Source: Rhodobacter sp. 24-YEA-8 (GTDB lineage Bacteria > Pseudomonadota > Alphaproteobacteria > Rhodobacterales > Rhodobacteraceae). From it: a stretch of 64,000 nucleotides of DNA. Both the position numbers and the translations under genes were made by a program. The notes under the pieces were generated by a model, which saw nothing but the letters and a program-made list of their open reading frames with translations, was not told the origin of the DNA and did no database searches. Positions 45,691-54,869 of the stretch are shown one piece after another; positions within the stretch are counted from its first letter, which is position 1, and every line of letters starts with the position of its first letter. The stretch spans positions 2,369,001 through 2,433,000 of the forward strand of contig NZ_FNSK01000001.1 in assembly GCF_900105075.1 (NCBI RefSeq), in the 5' to 3' direction.

Positions 45691-46647
45691 TCAGCCGCGC
45701 GACAACAGGGCTTCGGCAGTTGGGGAATCGGTGACGAGACCATTGATTATGCGGGACTTCAGCGCGGCATGGATGCCCGGCACCTTGGATGCACCCGCAG
45801 CAATGCCGATGGCAGGGCGGGAGAGGCCTGGATCTACCCTCAGGCCACCGGTGCGTGTGTTGATCCCGAAATCGAGGTAATGGCCATCCGAATCAAAGAC
45901 CCAGCCCGCGACCTCGCCTGCGGCGCCCGCCGCCTGCATCTCGCGCAATTCGGCATCGCTGACAAATCCGTCCCGGTGCAATGGCGCGTCATCCGACATC
46001 TGGCCGACGCCGACAAAGACCACATCCGCTCCGCGCGCGAGTTCAAGTACCCGCCTGACGGGGCCAAGCGCATGGAATTCGGCACGTTCCTCGGCGGTCG
46101 AAGACACCACAGGCACCAGCATCGGGTAATGCGGCGCCTGGACCCGGTCGGCGAGCCGCATCACCACATCGAAAAAGCTCGCCGATCCGTCGGGGGCGAT
46201 ATTGCCGATCAGCGAGACCAGACGGTGTTGCGGCGCGGCCATCGGCTCCAGCGCCTCGACAAGGGCGCGCAGCGCGCGGCCGGTGCCAAAGCCGATGGTC
46301 AGAGGATCCTCCATCCGCAGGACCCGCTCCAGTTCGGCTGCCGCCGCACCGGCGATCCCTGCGGCAGGGTCAGCGCCCGGCCCGAGCCCCGGCACCACGC
46401 GGCAGGTCGCCAGCCCGAAACGATCCTTCAGACGCGCCGCAAGATCCATCGAGGCGCCGATCGGATGATTGAGCCGCACCTGGATCAGCCCTTCGGCCAT
46501 GGCGCGGCTGACCAGACGCTGGGCGCGCTGACGCGAGATACCCAACTCGCCCGCGATCTGGTCCTGGGTCATGCCACCGACATAATAGAGCCAGCCGGCA
46601 CGGGCGGCATCGTCAAGCAGGCTGGGTTCTGTATCGGCGCGGCTCAT
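45691..46647 (-). CDS. SorC-family transcriptional regulator of the polyol operon
   Basis: A 318-residue SorC/DeoR-type regulator. An N-terminal helix-turn-helix (YYVGGMTQDQIAGELGISRQRAQRLVSRAMAEGLIQV) precedes a sugar-binding domain with IGFGTGRALRALVEAL, VVFVGVGQMSDDAPLH and the final DSPTAEALL. The phospho-sugar effector is probably a polyol-derived phosphate. It lies between the HAD gene and smoE, as the regulator smoC does in Rhodobacter sphaeroides; it probably binds the inverted repeat at 45597-45631. Confidence 0.9.
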   Translation of the reverse strand: MSRADTEPSLLDDAARAGWLYYVGGMTQDQIAGELGISRQRAQRLVSRAMAEGLIQVRLNHPIGASMDLAARLKDRFGLATCRVVPGLGPGADPAAGIAGAAAAELERVLRMEDPLTIGFGTGRALRALVEALEPMAAPQHRLVSLIGNIAPDGSASFFDVVMRLADRVQAPHYPMLVPVVSSTAEERAEFHALGPVRRVLELARGADVVFVGVGQMSDDAPLHRDGFVSDAELREMQAAGAAGEVAGWVFDSDGHYLDFGINTRTGGLRVDPGLSRPAIGIAAGASKVPGIHAALKSRIINGLVTDSPTAEALLSRG

Positions 46648-46657
46648 TGTGGTTTCC

Positions 46658-47338
46658 TCATTGCGGTCTCCTCAATGCAGGCACGCTGTCGAAAAACCGG
46701 GAAAAATCGTCAAAACGGCGGGTCGGGCGGGCGTCTTCGGGCTCTTCCGGCGTATCAGAGCCCATATGACTGCCCCCGGTAAAGCGCCAGACCTCCATGC
46801 CCGCCGCCTTAGCCGCGCGCAAACCCGTCAGGCTGTCCTCGATCACGAGACATGCCGCAGGCGCCACCCCCATCCGCGCTGCGGCATGAAGGAACAGATC
46901 AGGCGCAGGTTTACCGCGCGCCACCTCGCTTGCGGTAAAGGTCACCGCGCCGAGCCGGTCCCACAGGCCCACAAGCCCGAGCGAGGTCTCAACCCGGCGC
47001 GGGCTGGACGAGGTGGCGACACAGACCGGCACCGCCAGCAGGTCCAGCATCGCCGCCACGCCAGGCATGATGCGCAGATCGCGCCTGAACGCGGCCAGCA
47101 GCGCCTCGCGGTAGCCCGTTTCGAATTCAGGCGGCAGATCGAGGCCGAAATCAGCACGGATCGTCGCCATCACCGTCGGATAGCTGCGCCCCAGAAAATG
47201 GCGGGCGACATATGCGAGGTCGATCTCGACGCCCAGCTGCGCCAGCTCCGCCACCAGCATCTGCGCGCTGATGATCTCGCTGTCGATAAGCACGCCATCG
47301 CAATCGAGGATCAGCAGCTCAGGTGAAACAGTCATCAT
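46658..47338 (-). CDS. HAD-family phosphatase (beta-phosphoglucomutase-like)
   Basis: A 226-residue haloacid dehalogenase-type hydrolase. Motif I is ILDCDGVLIDSE, motif II TSSSPRRVETSL with catalytic Ser/Thr, the lysine is in ARGKPAPDLFLHAA and motif IV is LVIEDSLTGLRAA. The cap sits between motifs I and II, as in phosphoglycolate phosphatase and beta-PGM. It precedes the SorC regulator by ten bases and belongs to the polyol locus. It may clear a sugar phosphate; the substrate is unknown. Two adjacent ATGs (47338, 47335) could serve as start. Confidence 0.85.
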   Translation of the reverse strand: MMTVSPELLILDCDGVLIDSEIISAQMLVAELAQLGVEIDLAYVARHFLGRSYPTVMATIRADFGLDLPPEFETGYREALLAAFRRDLRIMPGVAAMLDLLAVPVCVATSSSPRRVETSLGLVGLWDRLGAVTFTASEVARGKPAPDLFLHAAARMGVAPAACLVIEDSLTGLRAAKAAGMEVWRFTGGSHMGSDTPEEPEDARPTRRFDDFSRFFDSVPALRRPQ

Positions 47339-47413
47339 GCCCCGCACTATGCCCCGAAGCGAAGCCGGCGCATATCTTACCCATTCCGGCGCGGGCCGAA
47401 AGCCCGGGTTGCG

Positions 47414-48292
47414 TCAGCGCGCCTTGCCCAAAGCCAGCGTATGCGCGCGCAGCCAGGCGAGGAAGCCGCGCGGATTGCCTTCCCATTTCTTCAGCTCATC
47501 CGCCGGAATCGGCTCGCCGATATGGGGTCTCTGCGGTTTGAAGAGCGCGCGCTTGATCTCGCGCAGCAAAAGGCCCTGGCGCAACGTATCCGACAGCTTG
47601 TTCGCGATCAGGAAGCTGCGGCTGTTCTGACCGGGGAAATAGATCGGCAGGATGGTGGCGCCGGTGGATTTCACGATCTTATGGGTGAAGACATTCCATT
47701 CCGCCTCGATCGCCGGGCCGAACCAGGTCTCGGACATCGCGACCTTGCCGGCGGGGAAGAGAATGATCACGCCGCCCTTTTTCAGCTGCGCGAGGGTCTC
47801 GTTGCGCATCTTCAGACCTTCTTCGCGCGCATTGTCTTCATGCGGGAAGGGCACCGGGATCATGAATTCCTCAACCTCGGGGATGCCGGTCAGAAGCGAA
47901 CGGGTGAGGATTTTGAAATCGGGCCGCACCCGGGTGATCATCTCGGCCATGATCATGCCATCGACCAGACCCGAGGGGTGGTTCGCCACCACGACGACCG
48001 GACCGGTTTTCGGGATGCGGGCGATTTCCTCGGGTGGCGTGTCGATGCGGATGCCCATATGGCGGATCGCCTTGGGCCAGAAGGGGGCGCCAAAAGGGGC
48101 ACCTGATTTCTCGAAGCTGCGGATCAGCGACAAAAGCCGGATCTTCGCCGTAAACCATTCAATCGTGCGAATCGTATTCGCCTTGAACGGGTTGCGGAAG
48201 GTTCCGGCATAAGACAGCCGGCGCATATCATAGGGTCTGTCCACCGGAGCCGGCGCTGCGGGTTTGGCGGTGGGCGGGCTTTGCTCGGTCAC
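47414..48292 (-). CDS. Lysophospholipid acyltransferase family protein
   Basis: A 292-residue PlsC/OlsA-like acyltransferase. The H-x4-D active-site motif is NHPSGLVDG. FPAGKVAMSETW is the acyltransferase motif corresponding to FPEGTR. GATILPIYFPGQNSR follows. The substitution NHPSG is typical of a COG0204-related group of putative hemolysin/ornithine lipid-type proteins, so glycerophospholipid may not be the acceptor. It is downstream of HPr. Confidence 0.82.
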   Translation of the reverse strand: MTEQSPPTAKPAAPAPVDRPYDMRRLSYAGTFRNPFKANTIRTIEWFTAKIRLLSLIRSFEKSGAPFGAPFWPKAIRHMGIRIDTPPEEIARIPKTGPVVVVANHPSGLVDGMIMAEMITRVRPDFKILTRSLLTGIPEVEEFMIPVPFPHEDNAREEGLKMRNETLAQLKKGGVIILFPAGKVAMSETWFGPAIEAEWNVFTHKIVKSTGATILPIYFPGQNSRSFLIANKLSDTLRQGLLLREIKRALFKPQRPHIGEPIPADELKKWEGNPRGFLAWLRAHTLALGKAR

Positions 48293-48366
48293 GAAGCGAC
48301 GATCCTCAGCGTGTATTCCCCGGAACAGGCCCGAAAACCGGACCCCTCATTCCACGAAGACAGCCC

Positions 48367-48636
48367 TCAATAGTCTTCTCCGAAGCGCCCGGCAACCAGG
48401 GCCTCCAATGCATCGGCAAGTTTCTCCGCATCGGCGCCCGACGTCGTCACGTCGATTGAGGTCCCGCGCGAGGCGGCAAGCATCAGAAGACCCATAATCG
48501 AATCCCCAGAAACCTCCATCCCGTCCTTGGAGACAAGCGCGCGGGCGTCATGCGCCTCGACCGTCTCGACGAATTTCGCCGAGGCGCGGGCATGAAGCCC
48601 CTTCTCATTGACGATTCTGAAAGTCCTCAAGAGCAA
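48367..48636 (-). CDS. HPr-family phosphocarrier protein
   Basis: An 89-residue HPr. With a TTG start at 48636 the phosphoacceptor is His15 (KGLHARAS) and the regulatory serine is Ser46 (SGDSIMGLLML), the canonical numbers, which supports this start. A second TTG six bases on is possible. It lies with EIIA-Man, rapZ and HprK, the incomplete regulatory PTS of alphaproteobacteria, in which HPr is phosphorylated at Ser46 by HprK. No EI gene is in the window. Confidence 0.92.
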   Translation of the reverse strand: MLLRTFRIVNEKGLHARASAKFVETVEAHDARALVSKDGMEVSGDSIMGLLMLAASRGTSIDVTTSGADAEKLADALEALVAGRFGEDY

Positions 48637-48657
48637 TCCCCAGGTCGAAACTCCGCC

Positions 48658-49053
48658 TCAGATCCCGCCGCCGAGGTCAAGGCTGTTGATATATTTGCGC
48701 CCGGCATCCAGCGCGGCCGCAACCGCCTCTGGCACAGGAATATCGCGCGATTTCGCCAGCTTAATCAGCATTGGCAGGTTCGCGCCATAAAGAATGCGAC
48801 GTCCCGAAGCCGTACAGGCCGGCAAAGACAGATTCGAGGGCGATCCCCCGAACATATCCGTCACCACAACGACCCCCTCACCGCTGTCAACCGAATTGGC
48901 GGCGGCGATGATTTCGGCCTGTTTTGCGTTGCGGTCATGGTCATCTTCAATCGCAATGGCGATCATGCCGTCCTGTTTGCCGACAACATGCTCCACAGCG
49001 GAAAGATATTCCCGCGCCAGCCCTCCATGAGCGACGATTACAATCCCGATCAA
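48658..49053 (-). CDS. PTS mannose-type EIIA component
   Basis: A 131-residue EIIA-Man family protein with phosphorylated His9 in VIVAHGGLA and [17 protein letters not shown]. No EIIB, EIIC or EIID gene accompanies it, so it is regulatory, not a sugar transporter. Its start overlaps the rapZ stop by four bases. Confidence 0.93.
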   Translation of the reverse strand: MIGIVIVAHGGLAREYLSAVEHVVGKQDGMIAIAIEDDHDRNAKQAEIIAAANSVDSGEGVVVVTDMFGGSPSNLSLPACTASGRRILYGANLPMLIKLAKSRDIPVPEAVAAALDAGRKYINSLDLGGGI

Positions 49054-49988
49054 GCCACAGACACCTTGTCAGCTGGGCCAGGCATCTCGCCGGCCTTGCG
49101 TTCCAGTTCCCTGTGCCGTTTTGACACCGGCCAGCCGGCCTGCGCAAGGGCACTGCCCATCAATTCTGCTATAGCAACCGATCTGTGTTGCCCGCCGGTG
49201 CAGCCAAACCCGATTGCAAGATGCGCCTTGCCCTCACCCACCTGAGCCGGGAGCAGAAATTCAACCAGATCCCGTACCCGGTCAAGAAAGGGGGCGAAAT
49301 TCGGATCCTGCGCCAGAAACGCCTGCACGGCCGGGTCCCGCCCGTCCAAAGCGCGGAGCGCGGGGTTCCAGTGCGGGTTCTTCAGAAAGCGACAATCAAA
49401 GACCATATCCACCCCGCGCGGCAAACCGCGGCGGTAGCTGAAGCTTTGCAGCGACACCGCGAGGCGACCGGATATGTCCGGCTCGAACCAGCGCTTGATC
49501 TCGGCTTTCAGGTCGTGGGGCGACAGCTCGGTCGTGTCGATCAGCAGATCGGCCCTGACCCGGATCGGGGTCAGCAGATCCAGCTCGCGCGCGATACCTT
49601 CGGCCGGGGTCTCATCGGGGGCCAGCGGGTGGCGCCGCCGGGTCTCGGAATAGCGGCGGATCAGTTCGGGCGAGGCGCAGTCCAGGTAAACCACCATCGG
49701 CGAGACCCCGGGGTCACGCACCATCCCATCGATCAGCTCGATCAGCGCGGTGGCGTTGAAATCGCGGTTCCGGACATCAAGCCCCAGGGCCACGGGCCGG
49801 TCAGGGGCAGTCCCCTCCAGCAGACGCGGGATCAGGCTCAGGGGAATATTGTCGATCGTCTCATAGCCGATATCTTCCAGAACCCGGATGGCAGTGGTCC
49901 GCCCGGCGCCTGACGGCCCGGTCACAAGGACCAGTCTGAATTCCCCGGGCACCGCGTCCCGGGATTGGGCCGCCGAAGAGGCATCCAT
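49050..49988 (-). CDS. rapZ: RNase adapter protein RapZ
   Basis: A 312-residue RapZ (YvcJ/YhbJ) nucleotide-binding protein. Segments such as [19 protein letters not shown] and [16 protein letters not shown] are conserved. The P-loop reads GPSGAGRTT, with Arg where Lys is usual; I believe this is common in Rhodobacteraceae. In enterobacteria RapZ directs RNase E to GlmZ; the alphaproteobacterial role is not settled, but the PTS neighbours point to regulation by carbon or nitrogen state. Confidence 0.93.
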   Translation of the reverse strand: MDASSAAQSRDAVPGEFRLVLVTGPSGAGRTTAIRVLEDIGYETIDNIPLSLIPRLLEGTAPDRPVALGLDVRNRDFNATALIELIDGMVRDPGVSPMVVYLDCASPELIRRYSETRRRHPLAPDETPAEGIARELDLLTPIRVRADLLIDTTELSPHDLKAEIKRWFEPDISGRLAVSLQSFSYRRGLPRGVDMVFDCRFLKNPHWNPALRALDGRDPAVQAFLAQDPNFAPFLDRVRDLVEFLLPAQVGEGKAHLAIGFGCTGGQHRSVAIAELMGSALAQAGWPVSKRHRELERKAGEMPGPADKVSVA

Positions 49989-49991
49989 AGC

Positions 49992-50417
49992 TCACTCCTG
50001 TCGCCCGCCCGTCATCAGGGCAAGCAATCCTTCGGCAAGATGGTCATTTTGCGCCCGCAGCACAAGCGGCAGTTCATATCCAAGTATAGATGTGTGGCGC
50101 CGGGGTGGCAGTCGCTCGGTCTCGGCCTGCCCCAGATCGACCACCAGAGCAAGCGGCACCGGGCCCGAGGGCGTGACCCGCAGGATGCCGACCCCCCGCG
50201 CCTCGATCAGCCCGCTTATCGCCTGCGCGGGGCAGGAGATCTCTACCCCAATGCCCGACACGGTCAGCGCGGTCCGGTCATCCGCGACCAGCGCCGCGCC
50301 ATAAGCCATGAGTTTCAGCGCCAGCGCCGATTTCCCCGCCCCCGAAGGGCCGAGGATCAGCACCCCCCGCCCCCCGATGGCAACCGAACTGGCATGCAGG
50401 ATCTGCGTTTCCGTCAC
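49992..50417 (-). CDS. hprK: HPr kinase/phosphorylase, short form
   Basis: A 141-residue catalytic-domain-only HprK that phosphorylates HPr at Ser46. The Walker A GPSGAGKSALALKL lies early, with LHASSVAIGGRGV before it and LVADDRTALT after it. The N-terminal domain of the Bacillus enzyme is missing, as usual in alphaproteobacteria. I take the GTG at 50417, four bases after the chvG stop, as start; the upstream open frame overlaps chvG and has no match. Confidence 0.92.
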   Translation of the reverse strand: MTETQILHASSVAIGGRGVLILGPSGAGKSALALKLMAYGAALVADDRTALTVSGIGVEISCPAQAISGLIEARGVGILRVTPSGPVPLALVVDLGQAETERLPPRRHTSILGYELPLVLRAQNDHLAEGLLALMTGGRQE

Positions 50418-50421
50418 ATCG

Positions 50422-52164
50422 TCAGACCGGCAGACCGACCACGAAACGCGCGCCCAGCGGCTCGGAATTGGGGTCGGCATTCGGGTGGCGGATGTTCTCG
50501 GCCCAGATCACCCCGCCATGCGCCTCGACGATCTGTTTCGAGATCGACAGGCCAAGGCCGGAATTATTGCCGAAATGCGTCTCGGGCCGGTCGGAATAAA
50601 AGCGCTTGAACACTTTGGTCAGCGCCTGTTCCGGAATACCCGGACCGGTATCTTCCACCACGATCAGCACGCGGTTCTCGCGCTGACGCGCCCAGACCCG
50701 CACGGCGTCGCTGGCCTCGCAAAAGGAGATCGCATTGGTGATCAGATTGACGAAAACCTGGGCCAGCCGCGCCTCAAGGCCACGGATCATGATCTTGCCC
50801 GCAGGCAGGTCAGTCAGGAAATCGACCTCCGCCTCCGCCGCCTGTTCGCCCAGATATTGCGTCAGATTGGTCAGGGTATGGACGAGGTCGAATTCCTCCT
50901 CCTCCTCCTTCACCAATTCGGAATCGAGCCGCGAGGCGTTCGAAATATCCGAGACCAGACGGTCGAGGCGCCGCACATCATGTTCGATCACATCGAGAAG
51001 TTTCTCGCGATGCTCTTCCTTTTTCACAAAGCGCAGTGAGCCGACCGCCGAGCGCAGCGAGGCGAGCGGGTTCTTGATCTCATGCGCCACATCGGCGGCA
51101 AATTGTTCATTGGCATCAATACGATCATAAAGCGCCGCCACCATGCCGCGCATCGCGACCGAGAGGCGCCCGATCTCATCGGGACGCGCTGCGAGATCCG
51201 GGATCCGCACCCGCCCCGGCGAAACCTTACCGCCGTCTCCGCCGCGCCCGATCTCGGCCGCCGCCGCCAGATCCGAAAGCGGATTGGCGATGGTCGAGGC
51301 CAGCACCAGCGAAAGCCCGACCGAGACCAGCAGCGCCACGATGAAGACCTGGAGGACCTGCTCCCGCTCATAGCGTACCAGCCGGTCGATCTCGCCCGCC
51401 GCCGAAGACAGCACAAGGACCGAACGTACCTCGCCCCCGACCGCCACCGGGGTCGCGACCGAAAACACCTTGCCGCCATCCGGGCCCAGGCCGGTCGAAG
51501 AGGCGGTCTGCCCCGCCATCGCATTCGGCAAAAGCCGGCGCGCCAGCGTCGCGCTGTCCTCGCCTTCCAGCTGGGTGCGGCCCAGTGACAGCACCACAGA
51601 AACCCCGTCCCAGACCGAGTTCAGAAAATCGGTGATCACCGTCGGACGACGGGCCACCAGATCGCTTTCGGGGCCGGTGCGGGTCGCAAGAATCGCGCCC
51701 TCGGCGTCGAAGATGAAGGCCACCACGCCCGGCGCCAGATCGACACGACGCAGCGCGGCGGAATAGTCATAAAGCGCCGCCGGGATGGCCTGCCCCTCCG
51801 GGTTGGCCTGACCCGGCGCGGTGGCCGGGCCAGTCTGGCTGGCCTCGAACACGCCGGAAATCAGCCGCGCCTCGCGAACAAGTCCCGCCTCGCGGCTCAG
51901 GACCAGGCTGTCGCGGAACGGATTGAGGAACAGCACCCCCGCCACAAGGATGATCAGCGCCATCAGGTTGAATATGACGATCTTACGCGCCAGCGGGCTG
52001 CGGTTCAGCGCGACAAGCCCGCCCAATGGGCGGGCGCCGCGCTGTTCATCGGGAATGCTCTCTGGCGAGACCCAGTCTTCGCCCAGCAGAACTTGCCCCC
52101 CGCGCCGGCCAGTTCCGGTACGGGAGTTGTGATTGTCAGGCCCAAGGCGCGGCGAGGCTGTCAT
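50422..52164 (-). CDS. chvG: Envelope-stress sensor histidine kinase ChvG
   Basis: A 580-residue membrane histidine kinase (ChvG/ExoS). Two membrane segments near 60-80 ([19 protein letters not shown]) and 275-295 ([18 protein letters not shown]) flank a periplasmic domain. HAMP, then the HisKA phosphorylation box [14 protein letters not shown] box [10 protein letters not shown]1 VEDTGPGIP and G2 [10 protein letters not shown] follow. An N-terminal cytoplasmic extension of about 55 residues is present. It overlaps chvI by four bases. In Sinorhizobium and Agrobacterium the system responds to acidity and cell-envelope stress. Confidence 0.95.
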   Translation of the reverse strand: MTASPRLGPDNHNSRTGTGRRGGQVLLGEDWVSPESIPDEQRGARPLGGLVALNRSPLARKIVIFNLMALIILVAGVLFLNPFRDSLVLSREAGLVREARLISGVFEASQTGPATAPGQANPEGQAIPAALYDYSAALRRVDLAPGVVAFIFDAEGAILATRTGPESDLVARRPTVITDFLNSVWDGVSVVLSLGRTQLEGEDSATLARRLLPNAMAGQTASSTGLGPDGGKVFSVATPVAVGGEVRSVLVLSSAAGEIDRLVRYEREQVLQVFIVALLVSVGLSLVLASTIANPLSDLAAAAEIGRGGDGGKVSPGRVRIPDLAARPDEIGRLSVAMRGMVAALYDRIDANEQFAADVAHEIKNPLASLRSAVGSLRFVKKEEHREKLLDVIEHDVRRLDRLVSDISNASRLDSELVKEEEEEFDLVHTLTNLTQYLGEQAAEAEVDFLTDLPAGKIMIRGLEARLAQVFVNLITNAISFCEASDAVRVWARQRENRVLIVVEDTGPGIPEQALTKVFKRFYSDRPETHFGNNSGLGLSISKQIVEAHGGVIWAENIRHPNADPNSEPLGARFVVGLPV

Positions 52165-52862
52165 TCTTCGTTGTAGCGATAACCAATGCCGTAAAGCGTT
52201 TCGATGGCCGAGAATTCCTCATCGACGGTCCGCATCTTCTTGCGCAGCCGTTTGATATGGCTGTCGATGGTCCGGTCATCGACATAGACCTGATCATCGT
52301 AAGCCACATCCATCAGCTGGTCACGCGACTTCACAAAACCCGGGCGCTGCGCCAGGGCCTGCAACAGCAGGAATTCCGTGACCGTCAGCGAGACATCGCG
52401 GCCTTTCCATGACACCGCATGACGCAGCGGATCCATCCTGAGCTCGCCGCGCTCGATCACCTTATTCTCTTCGGAAACCGGTGCATCCGTCGCCACGCCG
52501 GCATCCTGACGCCGCAACAGCGCGCGGATCCGTTCGACCAGCAACCGCTGCGAGAAGGGCTTTTTGACATAGTCATCCGCGCCCATGCGCAGACCGAGCA
52601 CTTCGTCGATCTCGTCATCTTTCGAGGTGAGGAAGATCACCGGCATCGCGGTCTTCTGACGAAGCCGCTGCAAAAGGTCCATCCCGTCCATGCGGGGCAT
52701 TTTAATATCAAGAACCGCCATGTCGGGCATGCGGCGATTAAAGGCATCCAGGGCCGACTGGCCGTCAGTATAGGTTTCGACTTCGAACCCCTCGGCTTCG
52801 AGGGTCATCGAGACGGACGTCAGAATGTTCCTGTCGTCGTCCACCAGGGCGATGCGCGACAT
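52161..52862 (-). CDS. chvI: Response regulator ChvI
   Basis: A 233-residue OmpR-family regulator. The receiver has [11 protein letters not shown], phosphoacceptor Asp in [11 protein letters not shown] and Lys in [12 protein letters not shown]. The winged-helix DNA-binding domain has [19 protein letters not shown] and [17 protein letters not shown]. Start at 52862 with an AGGA site; upstream codons are not coding. Transcribed with chvG, and divergent from pckA. Confidence 0.95.
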   Translation of the reverse strand: MSRIALVDDDRNILTSVSMTLEAEGFEVETYTDGQSALDAFNRRMPDMAVLDIKMPRMDGMDLLQRLRQKTAMPVIFLTSKDDEIDEVLGLRMGADDYVKKPFSQRLLVERIRALLRRQDAGVATDAPVSEENKVIERGELRMDPLRHAVSWKGRDVSLTVTEFLLLQALAQRPGFVKSRDQLMDVAYDDQVYVDDRTIDSHIKRLRKKMRTVDEEFSAIETLYGIGYRYNEE

Positions 52863-53016
52863 AATATATCCTGCTCTGTTTCTTATCGGGATATAATCCT
52901 CAATGCGCGGGCAGGAATCAACAAGAAACGAATCACCCACCCGTTCCGGCAGGAAAAGCGTCACGAAAATACGGCAGCATGGCGAATATGCCTCACTGTG
53001 GGCAGGCTGCCGCCGG

Positions 53017-53082
53017 TGGTTGCGCTAACCTTGGAATGGTTGCGCTAACTCCCTGAAAGGTTGCTGTTTTCCTTTCGCAACC
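53017..53082 (+). promoter_or_regulatory. Direct repeats between chvI and pckA
   Basis: TGGTTGCGCTAAC occurs twice, at 53017-53029 and 53037-53049, exactly 20 bases apart. It is followed by GGTTGC (53059-53064) and its inverse GCAACC (53077-53082), just before a -10-like TTATAG (53088-53093). Tandem sites on one helical face are typical of OmpR-family regulators, so ChvI is the obvious candidate binder; this is inference. Confidence 0.55.
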
Positions 53083-53203
53083 GCGTGTTATAGGCGCGAA
53101 GAGGGCAGTACAAACGGATAGGGTTTGCCCTTGCGCCCAAGGCCCGGGCGCAGTTTCAACCAAGGCCGCGCCAGGCGCGCGGCGACCGGAGCTTGGCACG
53201 GAT

Positions 53204-54805
53204 ATGACTATGAACGGACGCGTGAACCCGAAACGCACTCTGGACCACCAGGGGATCAGCGGCGCTGGCACTGTTCATTACAACTATCGCGAACCTGGAC
53301 TTGTCGAAGCTGCGGTTGCCCGCGGCGAGGGCCATATCGGCAAAGGCGGCGCTTTTCTCTGCACGACGGGGAAATTTACCGGCCGTTCGCCGAAGGACAA
53401 ATTCGTGGTGCGCTCGGCTTCGACCGAAAACACCATCTGGTGGGAAAACAACGCAGCGATGACCGAGGGTGCCTGGGCTTTGCTCAAGGCCGATATGCTC
53501 GATCACCTGAAGGGGCGCGAGGTTTTCGTCCAGGATCTCTATGCCGGCGCCGATGCCGCGCACCGTGTCGATGTGCGGGTGATCAGCGGGCTTGCCTGGC
53601 ATAATCTGTTCATCCGCCACCTTCTGCGGCGCCCTGAGGCGGCTGAACTTGACGTTTTCGAACCTGAATGGACGATCATCAACCTGCCGTCCTTCAAGGC
53701 TGACCCCGAACGTCACGGCTGCCGCACTGATACCGTCATCGCGCTGAACTTTGACGAAAAGACCGTGCTCATCGCCAATACCGAATATGGTGGCGAGAAC
53801 AAGAAATCGGTCTTCACCATCCTGAACTACCTGCTGCCCGAAAAGGGCGTGATGCCGATGCATTGCTCGGCCAATCATGCGATCGGCAACCCCGATGACA
53901 CGGCCGTCTTCTTTGGTCTTTCCGGCACCGGCAAGACCACGCTTTCGGCTGACCCCTCGCGCATCCTGATCGGCGATGATGAACATGGCTGGTCGGATAC
54001 GGGCACTTTCAACTTTGAGGGCGGCTGCTACGCCAAGACGATCAATCTCTCGGCCGAGGCCGAACCGGAGATCTATGGCACCACCCATCGTTTCGCGACC
54101 GTGGTCGAAAACATGGTCTGGGATCCCGAGACCTTTGAGCTTGATTTCGAAGACAATTCGCTCACCGACAATATGCGCTGCGCCTATCCGCTGGATTATA
54201 TTTCCAACGCCTCACCCACCGGTCTGGGTGGGATGCCGAAGAATGTGGTGATGCTGACCTGTGACGCTTTCGGAGTGCTGCCGCCGATCTCGCGGCTGAC
54301 GCCGGCCCAGGCGATGTATCACTTCCTCTCGGGCTTCACCTCGAAAACCCCGGGGACCGAGCGCGGCGTGACCGAGCCGACGCCGACCTTCTCGACCTGT
54401 TTCGGCGCCCCCTTCATGCCGCGCCGGCCCGAAGTTTATGGCAAGCTCTTGCAAGAGAAGATCGCAAAGCACGGCGCTTCCTGCTGGCTGGTGAACACCG
54501 GCTGGACCGGCGGCAAGCACGGCACCGGACGTCGGATGCCGATCAGGGCGACCCGCGCGCTGCTGACGGCGGCGCTGGATGGCTCGCTTGCCCGGGTGCA
54601 GTTCCGCAAAGATCCGAATTTCGGCTTTGAAGTTCCGGTCGATGTGCCCGGCGTGGATCCGGTGCTTCTGAACCCGCGCGAGACCTGGGCGGATAAGGCA
54701 GCCTATGACGCACAGGCCCAGGTTCTGGTCGGCATGTTCTCGAAAAACTTCGGACAATATGTCGAACATATCGACGCAGATGTCCGCGCCGCCGCGATTG
54801 GCTGA
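53204..54805 (+). CDS. pckA: Phosphoenolpyruvate carboxykinase (ATP)
   Basis: A 533-residue PckA that makes PEP from oxaloacetate and ATP for gluconeogenesis. Signatures are [21 protein letters not shown], the kinase P-loop [22 protein letters not shown] and [15 protein letters not shown]. Complete, with a strong terminator. Its place beside chvIG is conserved in alphaproteobacteria, where ChvI can regulate it. Confidence 0.98.
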   Translation: MTMNGRVNPKRTLDHQGISGAGTVHYNYREPGLVEAAVARGEGHIGKGGAFLCTTGKFTGRSPKDKFVVRSASTENTIWWENNAAMTEGAWALLKADMLDHLKGREVFVQDLYAGADAAHRVDVRVISGLAWHNLFIRHLLRRPEAAELDVFEPEWTIINLPSFKADPERHGCRTDTVIALNFDEKTVLIANTEYGGENKKSVFTILNYLLPEKGVMPMHCSANHAIGNPDDTAVFFGLSGTGKTTLSADPSRILIGDDEHGWSDTGTFNFEGGCYAKTINLSAEAEPEIYGTTHRFATVVENMVWDPETFELDFEDNSLTDNMRCAYPLDYISNASPTGLGGMPKNVVMLTCDAFGVLPPISRLTPAQAMYHFLSGFTSKTPGTERGVTEPTPTFSTCFGAPFMPRRPEVYGKLLQEKIAKHGASCWLVNTGWTGGKHGTGRRMPIRATRALLTAALDGSLARVQFRKDPNFGFEVPVDVPGVDPVLLNPRETWADKAAYDAQAQVLVGMFSKNFGQYVEHIDADVRAAAIG

Positions 54806-54829
54806 AATGTTCGATAAGTGAAATCAGAG

Positions 54830-54863
54830 CCGCCCGGAAACCTGTGTTTCCGGGCGGTTTTGT
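54830..54863 (+). terminator. Rho-independent terminator after pckA
   Basis: A perfect 12-bp stem CCGCCCGGAAAC/GTTTCCGGGCGG with a 4-base loop, followed by TTTTGTTT, 24 bases after the stop. Confidence 0.9.
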
Positions 54864-54869
54864 TTGATT

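Noticed and set aside
49050..49988. Arg in place of Lys in the RapZ P-loop as evidence of a broken gene
   Set aside because: The rest of the protein is intact, and I recall GRS/GRT-type loops in related Rhodobacteraceae RapZ proteins, so it is probably a clade feature.
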